Shown: one piece after another, positions 1 through 10,300 of the stretch
How positions within the stretch are numbered: the stretch's first letter is position 1
Layout: each line of letters begins with the position of its first letter
NCBI GenBank assembly: GCA_029204045.2
Contig: CM055064.1
Span: 5,185,873 to 5,249,872 of the forward strand
Reading direction: 5' to 3'
Length of the DNA stretch: 64,000 nucleotides
Source: Tillandsia leiboldiana
Lineage: Eukaryota; Streptophyta; Magnoliopsida; Poales; Bromeliaceae
Translations under genes and position numbers: made by a program
Notes under the pieces: model-generated
Seen by the model: the letters and a program-made list of their open reading frames with translations, nothing else
Databases searched by the model: none
Told to the model about the DNA's origin: nothing

Positions 1-81
1 ATTAGATAAAATTACTTATTTTAATCTCATTTTTTGAAACTCTTGTATTTCACATATTACACTGAAATTTTAAAATAACAG

Positions 82-739
82 GTACAAATTGGATGCAACT
101 GTTGGCGATGAGACTGGTGATGCTGACTTCACTATATTTGGGAGAGTTGCGCAGGATCTAATCCATATACCTGCCCAAAACCTTGCTACTGCTGATGAGT
201 CTGACCGATTTACTCTCCCTTTAGTTATTAAAAATTTAATCGGCGAGAAGCATATTTTTCAAGTTACGATCGATACTTACAAGTTAAGCATGGGCATTAG
301 ATCATTTAAGGTCAGTAAGTGTTTCTCTTCCAAAGTTCCAACAAAAAACCAAAACCAGTCATACCAAAAAGATCAACCTGAAATCGAAGAACAGACAGTT
401 CTAACTCCTTCCGCACATACTCAGAATGACATATTTGGAGAAATATCTCCCTCGGCAATGTCGCGTTCTAGGTATAGCTAATTTCTTTTTCTTTCTACAT
501 GATCTTCCATGAATGAAATACCATGTTCCAATTACTAATGTACTATGTTGGCTTTTATCAGTTTATCTACAAATATTGCTGAATTAGCTTCAGGCAAAAA
601 ACGTTTTAGGTAATTTTGTTCAACGAACCTCCGTTTTACTTATCTTTTCATCATGAAATCTTTTATTTTTAATTAACTTTCCGTATGTTGACATTGCAGG
701 CACGCAGAAGATGACGTGCCATCGACCAGCAAGAAATAA
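82..739 (+). CDS. RPA1-like single-strand DNA-binding protein, C-terminal exons only (Helitron cargo)
   Basis: Three exons can be read in phase. The first runs 82-471 after an AACAG acceptor, the second 562-609, and the third 700-739 ending in TAA; all have GT donors or AG acceptors. The protein begins YKLDATVGDETGDADFTIFG, which is typical of the C-terminal OB fold of replication protein A large subunits (strand pattern, then D-x-T-G, then F-x-x-F/G). The end is a basic, serine-rich tail containing ASGKKR and finishing STSKK, as in many Helitron-encoded RPA proteins. Known role of the family: binding single-stranded DNA, here presumably during rolling-circle transposition. The N-terminal OB folds and any zinc ribbon lie upstream of the window. 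The frame is open across all three exons, so this copy may be recent. The first ATG (89) is internal to an exon and is not the true start. Confidence 0.72.
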
Positions 740-750
740 TTAGTCTTTTA

Positions 751-945
751 TTAATGAACAATTACTATAGGTAGTAATTGTACTTTTAAAATCCAAGACT
801 TGAAATAATGCTATTACTTAATGAACAATTAATATATGTATGAATTGTGCTTTTGTACTCCAAGTTGTTGAAATGATGTTATTAGTTAATGAACAATTAA
901 TATATGTAGTAATTGTACTTTTGTATTTTTTTTTACTCTATTCAG
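751..945 (+). repeat. Helitron subterminal tandem repeat, about 67-68 bp x 3
   Basis: Units start near 751, 818 and 886 with TTAATGAACAATTA and continue with a TAGTAATTGTACTTTTGTA-type stretch. They sit between the RPA-like stop codon and the terminal hairpin. The units differ by small substitutions and by one base in length. Confidence 0.75.
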
Positions 946-1049
946 GTCTATCTTATAATATATAACATTTCTTTATCTTTATAAATATTTTTTTATTTAT
1001 TACTTATTATTTATTAGTTATTAATATTAATTTAGTGTAAATTTATTCG

Positions 1050-1078
1050 CCCGTCGCGAAGCGCGGGTCTTTAACTAG
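1050..1078 (+). terminator. Helitron 3' terminal hairpin and CTAG end
   Basis: CCCG (1050-1053) pairs with CGGG (1064-1067), and CGC (1055-1057) pairs with GCG (1061-1063). T1054 is bulged and GAA forms the loop. CTAG at 1075-1078 is followed by T. In Helitrons this hairpin acts as the transposition termination signal. Confidence 0.8.
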
Positions 1079-3940
1079 TATATATATATATATAACCCGT
1101 ATCAATAAGCACCCAACCTATTCACAAAATCATATAAATATAAAATTTAACGAAGAAGTCATTTAGTATTGAAAGCTGTGTAACGTTGTTAGGTGAAAAA
1201 ATAAATATAAAAACACGTGCTTCTTTGTATTCTAATGCAACTGGATTAAATCAGTCCAATATATACACAATATATATATAATATATATATATATTTACTT
1301 ATATATAATGAATAATTTGATAATTCCAAGAGAAGTTAATGCATGTCACATGGCAAAGCATCCCATATCGAGCTACAATTTAATATAAGATCCAAATTCA
1401 AAAATGTATACTTAATATAGAGACATAAATAAGAAAATGTGTATTATTCTGAGGAAATTTCAAATTGTCCATTCGAGACTCAAGAATCTAGACGTTGAAT
1501 TTCAAACTCCACGTGCCCTACTTAATTAGAACGAATATTCTTTCACATCTCCACGTTGGTGGTTAGTACAGAATTAATTTTAATTTAAAATTTTAATTTT
1601 GATTAAAAATGAGAGAGCGTGTGACTGAATTTAGATAAAAAATAAATTTTTTAATTAATTTTTTAAAATTATTTTGAATAATTTTTTTTTATTTTTTATT
1701 TGTAAATAATAAATTTTTTAAAATTTTATTTTAAAATAATTTAAAATTTTAATTTAAATTTAAAATTTAAAATTTAATTTAAAATATAAATTTAAAATTT
1801 TAAATTTTAAATCAAAATTTAAATTTTTAATTTCAAATTTAAAATCTAAATTTGAAATTTAAAATTCAAAATTTAAATTTAATAATTAAATTTTAAATTT
1901 AATTATAAATTTGAAATTAAAATTTAAAATTTAAAATTATACAATTTGAGATTTGAAATTTAAAATTTAAAATTTAAAATAAATAACTAAATTTAAAATT
2001 TGAAATTTAAAAATTAAAATTAAAAATTAAAAATTAAAAATTCAAATTTAAAATTTAAAATTAAATTTAACTATAAATTTTAAATCTAAAATAAAAATAA
2101 AATTTAAAATTTGTATCCAAAATCGAAATCAGTTTTCAAGAAGTAGGTTTTAACTGATTCTGATTTTGGATCTCAAAAATTAAAAAATTGATTTAAAAAA
2201 TCAGAATCAAATTTTGAAAATTTAGTTGCCAAAACGCTCTATTGCGCCAAAAATCATTTTTTGACCCAAAATTATAATTACTTTTCAAAAGCTAGCCCAA
2301 ACAACTCTAGATCCAAAAATTATTTTTGAATTCAAAATCACTTTTCAAAAACTAGTCCAAACAACCCCTAATTAGAAGGGATATTCATGTTGGGTTTTCT
2401 TCAAAACTTAGGATCTATTTATTTCAACATAAGTAAATTATGAATTGAAATAAATTTTAGATTGAATTAAAATTCGGATGAAAATTATTTTAATTTTTCT
2501 GTTTGTTTTGATAGATGTGAAAGTAAAATTCTATTAGGAAGTGAATAATGTAAAAAATATAGTTCTCTATTTTATCTGTCTGTTTCACTGAAGGTTATTT
2601 AATTTTCACATTTAATTTCCACATCGCTTATAAATTTACTCTCGACATGACATTATTATCTTCTTTAACTTACTCTCGACATGACATTATTATCTTCCTT
2701 TTTTTTCTACTTAATAAATAATAAATTATAATATAATAAATAAATAATAATATAATTATATTTCTATGCAATTATAAAATAAAATTAAAATAATTATATT
2801 AATTTTTTTAATATATAAATTATAACAATACAACAAATAAAATTCTAAATTTAAAAATTATTAACATTTAATAAAGTAATTTTTATTATTTTATAAATAT
2901 ATAAATTAAATAAAAAATATATTAATACTTAACTAACTAAATTTTATTATATTTTAAATATATAACCTAAATATTATCATAATTTAGTTCTTTTTTAATT
3001 TTCATTTTTTTTTTCCCTCTTTCCATTTTATTGTAATTGACTTTCGCCTTTTCAATTTCGATGTTTTAAATGAAGTGGACATTCAACCGTAATAATTTAC
3101 GGTGAATCAAACAACGAAAATGATCCACTTTTATCCCTAGCGGATCTGAACTTCTTCGAATCCATTAAAAACAACTAATAAACATTAAAAGATGACAAAA
3201 AATGCAGTTAAAAACAACTAATAAACAACTAATAAAATGACAAAAAATTAAATAAAATGGTCTGTTTTGATACATTTTTTATTTTTGAATTTAAGGTCAA
3301 AATAATTTTTAAATTTTTAATGTGTATGTATCCTTAGTTCTGAATATAGGTTTTTAGATCTGAATATTTGAAATAAGAAAAAATAAGAATATTCTTAGAA
3401 ATTAAAATAGATTCTTTATATTTTCTGAGAACACTACAAATATTTGTTTTATAATTCAACTTATAACCGAAAAAATACTGCGTCCTATCAAATCATTTTT
3501 GATGATCAATACTCCGAATTTAACCTAAAACATTTAAATAATTTTATAATTTTTTTAAATTTTACTAATCTATATAAACAATTTGCTTTTTTAACGGTGC
3601 AGAACAATTTAAACTAATTAAATTTTTTAATAAAAAAATTTACTACTGTTTAAACAACATTTAATAACTCCAATCCACAATTGAGAAAGTCAGACTTTTA
3701 TTTTATCAAAGTTATTTATTTTTTACCATTAATTTTCAGCCTTTTAATGTACTTGATAATAATTTTAAAATTTATAAATTCAATTTCAAAATATTTCAAA
3801 TAGTTATAGATCAATTTCAACTATACCCTTTTTAAAAGAGAACAGTAGCTGAACTACTGGATCACCATATCAGGCTCAGTATTCATCATTTTAGTAAGTA
3901 GCCCAAAAAGTTGCTAAAATCTCTGAAAAAATCCTTTCCC
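1079..3940. other. AT-rich intergenic DNA, no gene seen
   Basis: No open frame here resembles a protein. 1590-2130 is almost entirely A/T, built from degenerate AAATTT/AAATTTTAAA words, which looks like the core of an old MITE. A possible right end of such an element is the CCAAACAACCCCTAA motif near 2358-2372. The rest is AT-rich with short poly-A/T runs. Confidence 0.6.
2636..2698. repeat. 34-bp tandem duplication
   Basis: The word TTACTCTCGACATGACATTA occurs at 2636 and again at 2670 with near-identical following sequence, a two-copy direct repeat with a 34-bp period. Confidence 0.75.
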
Positions 3941-3949
3941 CTTTCGCAT

Positions 3950-4220
3950 CATCGAGTGCGCAGGTTCTCTGCAGATCTATCTGGTGCTCAGGAAACACTC
4001 GCAGAGTGCTGATCCGACAACTATCCAATCGTAAATGCACGGCTAAGTCGGCTGAGCCAACAGTTGAGATGGATTCCGCCCGACAGACCGGACGGTCGGC
4101 CGGATCAAGCAACATGCAGAAGTTTCTTTCTTGCACTCCAGGTCTGCAGAGAATCTGCACCCTCAAACTGCTACCATTGCTCTCCGCGAGTGTTGAAATA
4201 AAATACTTTAATTTGAGGAA
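3950..4220. repeat. GC-rich island with imperfect inverted repeats, possible MITE or 3' UTR of VTE1
   Basis: The left arm GCGCAGGTTCTCTGCAG (about 3957-3973) has an inverted partner near 4141-4160, the complement of GTGCAGATTCTCTGCAG. CACTCGCAGAG and CTCCGCGAGTG form a second inverted pair. The island lies 130-400 bp past the VTE1 stop codon and stands out from its AT-rich surroundings. It could be a foldback element or part of the VTE1 3' untranslated region. I do not recognise a protein in any frame. Confidence 0.4.
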
Positions 4221-4353
4221 AAGAGAAAAGGAAATCATGTACCTCCTTAGGAGAGAGAACAGATGAAAAGTGTAGCAGTGTCTACACTGTTTTTCTCATA
4301 GATATGTCAAAGTTGTTGAACAGATTGGATTGGGGATACCTCTGCATGATTTT

Positions 4354-7300
4354 CTAAAGTCCAGGAGGCTTGAAAATCGAAATAGGGAAGAAGCTTTCCA
4401 CATCAATCGGAACTCGAAGAGCGCTGCTGATAATCTCAGGCGGCAGCGCCTTTCCCTCCCAGTCCGAGAACCAGGGCCCCCCGCCAACTTCTACTGCGGC
4501 CATATTGCTAGTCACATCGAGTATCAGCTGCAAACAAAAAGTTTCAGTTGCAATCTCTTATGCTTTTGTAGAATTGTTTGGTTAAATAAGAACCAAAAGT
4601 TTCATCAGTTTTAATGGCTAAATTTAATAGCAAGGATCAGGAACTAGGCCGCAATTGCGCCCCGATTGTAAAAAGTAAAGGATTGAGAATCAAACTAATA
4701 AAATTTAGCAAGTCTGAGGCTCTTTACTGCCCTTTCCTCCTAGCTATTCATGCAACTTAAAATTATGCATTGGTCATGCGCTTTTTCAACCGATGAAACG
4801 AGTATCTATATGTGATGTTGAGAGAAGTTATATACATACCTTTCCCTTACTACCATCATTTCTTCTCTCCCATATTTGTAGCTTGAGGTCTCCAAAGCAA
4901 GTATCCTTGCACGCTGTTACGAGCCCAGCCTCAATAGTTGGAGCTCGCAACGGAGTGCCAGGATCTTTTGCGGTGGCCTCTAATTCCACCTGATTTAGAA
5001 AAACATATGGAACTGAATTACTCGCAAAATCACAGAATGAGGACAAAGACTTAATCAAGCTATATACAGCTTGGAGGGCGCAGTTTAATGAAATATCAAA
5101 TTTGGATAATTTGAAGCTAAGTGACATTTTTGACTTCTCCAAAAAGATAGTAGTATTAGATATCAACTGCTTATTATCTACTAGTAAAAGGCACTAGCAC
5201 TCAAATTCAGACCCTATAAAGTTACAAATATGGCACTATATTTCTACCCACAAGCAATTGGAATGAAAAATAGGCATGAAATAGAGAACTAATAAAGTGA
5301 TGCTGTTTAGCGAAAAATATGAGCACATTTCAAGTACATTATTTACATGAAAAGGTTGGATGAACTGCACTCAGTTTCAGTAACCTTGAAAGTGATATTA
5401 CTTAAAACTTTGCAGGAACTCGGAACAATCCAAAAGTTACTGCTCTCTGAGAGCTTGAAACAATATATGATGTATCTTAACAAAATAAACAAACAAATGG
5501 TGAACATAATAATGCTCAAACAAGGAAGCATTTTTCTTTTCGATCAGGACAAAAGAAACATCAAAAAGCAGGTGCCCTAAATTTTAAGGCCTGGGTGAGG
5601 TGATTACCACATGTGTCTCATTCTCTCCAGACAGCCGCCAGTAACCCCACTTAGCAATTTCCCAGCTTACAGTTCCACTCCATGGCACGAATTCGTAGAA
5701 AATCCCCTCGTGATGAACTCCGATCTGCATTAAATAATCTTTTTTTATTTAGTTTATCAAGTTAGTCATCAGAAAGTTTCAACCATACAGGAGTCTGAAA
5801 ACACATCGTGGAAACAGGCAAAATAAATATTGCCAAGTAATTAGTAAGGTGCATTTTTGTGTGCATCTAATTAACCTGCTCATAAAGTTCACAACATTTG
5901 GAACCTCCCTTGCTTATGTTTAATTATCATTCTATCAGTCCTTAGTGTTTATCATTTAGCGAAAATATGAAATCAAATGGGTTCATGCCGTAGTTGGTTA
6001 ATAAAGATAGTAAATACGAAGCTACGGTTCGTAAGCAAGGATAGAGTACTCATTACCATACCAAGGCAGCATTTTCATAGTTATCAGCCAATCCGGATAG
6101 TTTCCTTAAGCCACCGCCCGCAGTTAGGGCAACTTCCCCTGATGCACCTTCAAAAACATTGCACTGAATCTGCAATGAATCAGATAATTTACTAATTAAG
6201 GTGAAAGATGTGGGTTTGGAAAGTTTATTTAGAAAGTTTAATTATGATAGCCTAGATTTTGGAAAAGAGTAGAGATTTTGCTAGCGGATGTCTTATTTTT
6301 ATGGGTTAATTTTTTCCCTGCCCTACCAAAGAGTTGTAATTCTATCGATGCCCTTCAAAATTGGAAAATACAATGAGTGCCCTTGTATGTATAAAAGGGC
6401 TTAAGATTTAGGAGTATTGATGATATTTCCAACTTTAGAAGGGCATCTGTGATATTTTGAAGTTTTAGAGGGGTAAATTTGAAATTCCCCTTATTTTGAT
6501 TGTTCAGTGAGAGAGAAAATTTTCATTCCCGCCAAAAAGTGAGTCTATCGACAGACCCAAATTCAAAATACGTGTTTTTATATATAATATGGATATAGAA
6601 CTTGATTTTGTCAGTGTTCATATGCTGCTTACTTGTTCCCTAAAAGATTTATTACTATAAAGATGCTTCACTAACTTGGACGGTGCAATAAGAACATAGT
6701 TTAGATCCAAAAGACATGGGAAATGTTGTGAAAGTCATCTGTTCAAACAATCAAAAGTTTGAAGTAGAGAAAGTCACCCAAAACCATTTTCTTGGAAAAC
6801 CTCCACCCCAATTCTTTTCTGAATAGGAAGGAGCATCTTCGAATTCAAATCGTTCTCCATCCCATTCTATCCACCCTGATATGAAAATACAACAACGTTC
6901 ATTAGTATACGTAAATCAAAACATCTGCTATCCATGTCCTACGTTCATAATTTTAATAAATGATAAAATGCCATCTAAGGAAAATAAACAATTGCACTTA
7001 GTTTTATCTTCTAAGTGGAACTCCACAATCTCAAGGAAAACACACAAAAGACAGAAAGATTAAAACGAGGTTAATATCCCAACAAAATATAGGCTTGCAC
7101 TATACCTAAATGAAATCACAAGCGACTCATTAAGATGAACTTAGTTTTCACACAGATTTTACTACCAAAATTAGTTAAATTAAGACTAAGCCACTAGAGA
7201 TGCACCTGAAGTGAGATTTTATTGTTTGCAGAGAATCATTGTAAGGATATTGATGCTAATCATCCAAGTGAAAAACAATGTTCAAACATCTATAGGAAGG

Positions 7301-10300
7301 TCCCTCCTCTTATAAGTGCACACTTGCATTTATATATGTGGGGATGAATATAAATGCACATGTGCATTTATATATGTGGGACATAAAAAAATGCACATGT
7401 GCATTTATAAATGTGGGGACATATATACATAATTACATGTACAAGCATACTAAACAGGATGAACAATAAGATGCAGCTGGAATCAATGTCCAGCATCTAA
7501 AAGTTGTGAAAACTACCTGTTGACAATCCACTTGCCATGCAAATTTGCCAGTGAGGTTCAAATACAGGAAAAGCTGCAAGCCAACCTGCTGTTGACTTCT
7601 GCTTCGACTTAACATCACCCCATCCATATACAGGACGTGTGCTGTATTCCCAGCGTGCAGTTTTCACAGTCTGCACATAATTTGACCTGTCACAAGCATA
7701 GCATTATCATAGGATATTCATGCAGTAAAGATCTTAGCATCGAAAAACAACCAGAATTTAAAGAATTAGCCATTTCATCATATGCAACTCCACAGTACAC
7801 AAGTAACTACACAACATGCACGACATGACATTTCATTATAGGTAAGGCCCACAAGTTTAACCTTACTCTGGCAGAAACATGAAAGGAAACAGCTTGATGC
7901 ATGATGCATGATGCATTTGACATATACATGTACTTTTGTAGAAGACAGATGTTAAACTTGGAAGTAATAAATACAAAAAATTTCTATAAATACTTCCAGA
8001 TTAGATAGATTCAATCAATAAATGTTATGATAAGTGAGGCAATGCCCTCAAAGAATGAATCATGCTTGTACATGTATCCATATAGTCAAAGAAGAAACAA
8101 AGAGTACTTAGGAAGAAGTCATACCAATTACGCAATATTTCTAACATTTTTACTCAGGAAAAGTTGCAGGTAGAGCTCTCAACCTTATTAGAAAAGTTTT
8201 GAGACTGGACCCCAACTCCAGGGAACCAATTGTTGGGCTCCTTTCTTTATGGGTAAGGGTTAATACAGCTTATGGGCTCTTACATGGACATTTCAACTTT
8301 TACAGTCGGATCCCACAACTTGAAACTCCGTTGCAATCCTAATTCTTTCCTTTCCATTAGATTACTTCACTAAATTGGTTGTGATGTAAGAGAAATTTAC
8401 CCTAGTCAATAAAGCCTCCATATTTATTTTGTCAACAAAATTGACCATTTTGAGGAATTGCCAAGAGGTAGCCACATGACTTTGAAAACCAAATCCAACA
8501 TCTCAGGAACATCCACATAGCCTAGAGATAAATAACATAATGATATGAAGTTTACCATGAAAGTTCACCAAATTTATTAGAATATGCAATAAGCATATAT
8601 AATATAAAGAAATACCAAAATAAAAACCATCTTAGTAAATTTTTGTTTGGTTTATTCACCACTCATAGAACTAGAGTTTCATGTGGATGAAGAAAGTTAG
8701 AGCTCACTTTTACGAGCAAACAGGACGTCAGCTGAGTAGTCTTTAAAAAGATTTGTGGAGAAAAGGGTCACATTTAAAAGCTGAACCTAATTATTCTTAT
8801 TGCAAAGAGGTTGCATCTATCGTCACATAATTTTATCAAAAACCAACATTTTCAGAGTGCTGTTTAGACATGCCTCCCATCATCCCGAATGAAGCCTTGA
8901 TGCCATAATGGGGTCACTTGGAAACCTTCTAAAACACGATCACGAAATTCCTACATAAACAGGATGAATTCGAGGATTAATTAACTAGCCTCAAAGAAGT
9001 ACAGAAGTGGAAGTATTTAGAGACATTCGATATGGACAAAACACAATTGCACATAAACACGTATAATGATAAATATGTAAATGTCATGGATACACTAAAG
9101 CCAGAAATATTACATATATGATAATGAACAGTCGTGCTTGTTTTGAAATATGTAACTGCATCAAAATGAATATGTAAAGGTACTATGACAGCCGCTTGCA
9201 GTACTATTGTTGCTAAAAATAAGGAAGCACTTGGCCAAGAAAGGCTATCCAGTTGGACGAGACCCACTACAGAATCACTGGAGGGTCAAATGTACAGTCT
9301 TAAACAAAAATGAGGCTATGATCACCATTGGGCTGAAGGACCCCCAGCTCTGCAATTGAGCAACTCTTAGTTTCAGAGTTTCAGCCAGCTTTGCAATTGA
9401 GAAACTCTTAGTTTCGGAGTTTCAGATGCTATGATTGATTAAGGTGCTACATTAACTACATTACACACTTCTGTCAATAGAGTCAAACTGTATAATGAGG
9501 TTGTTTTAGAAAGTGTTTGAGTATTTATTGTGCATTTAGGAGTTCATTGTCTTGATTGCCTTCAAGAAACAGAAAGAATATCTGATAAGAATAATTGTCA
9601 ATAGGACCCAACTTTAATGCATAGTTGGTTCCTGTGATTAGATTATGGTGCATTTAGGGAGTTATTGTGTAGCATGCAATGTAAATGTAGGAATGGAGAA
9701 AATGGACTTGAAGACAGGAGGAATTCTGATTTGCACAGTCCATCTCCCCTATTTTCCACCATCATCTTCCTCCTTTCTCTTTTTGAGATTCCAGTTTGAC
9801 ATCAGACTCTTACGCTTAAAGCCACATCAAGACAATCACAAGATTTACAATGGAAAAGCCAAGTTCCTTTCATTGAATTCATAATGTAGTGGAGGTCAAA
9901 ATTTTACCTGAATGGTAATCTGATCTTCTACACACAAGTGATGCAAATCAGAGAAATTACAGGAAGTAAAAAATGATGTGCTTACTAGGTAATCTAAGAA
10001 GAAAATGGCAAATGCAACTAGCTTGATGCATAAGCAAAGATAAAGACATATTGCTTGCACAAAAAGTGCAGAAGAATACGAGAATGAAACGTATGTATCA
10101 TTTTGGTCTATTTACATAGTGTTAAGCACAAAGATAATAAACATAAAATTGCACCATGGAAAGGCATTATGCTGATCATTTGGAAGTCCTTAGTTTTCTA
10201 GATCATATGTACAAGAAGAAAGGAAAATGCATGAAAGAAGTACATGAAGACAATATAAACGTTAAAACCATAATGTATTCACTAAAGTGGCAACTAGATG

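Larger units (their letters stand above)
1..1078 (+). mobile_element. Helitron, right (3') portion; left end lies outside the window
   Basis: The segment ends in the classic plant Helitron terminus: a short GC-rich hairpin at 1050-1067, an eight-base spacer-like stretch, then CTAG at 1075-1078 followed by T at 1079. Helitrons insert between A and T and end in CTRR, so CTAG followed by T fits. Just upstream are the last exons of an RPA1-like gene, and plant Helitrons commonly carry such single-strand-binding protein genes beside the Rep/helicase gene. The Rep/helicase part is not in this window. The left boundary is unknown, so the start given is only the window edge. Confidence 0.82.

Noticed and set aside
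4006..4266. 86-residue plus-strand and 115-residue minus-strand frames past VTE1
   Set aside because: They overlap a GC-rich inverted-repeat island; frames are open on both strands and show no domain.
8865..8874. Alternative GT donor for VTE1 intron 4 (GGCAT|GTCTAA)
   Set aside because: It shifts the frame of exon 5 and destroys the conserved TARWEYSTRPVYGWGDV reading.
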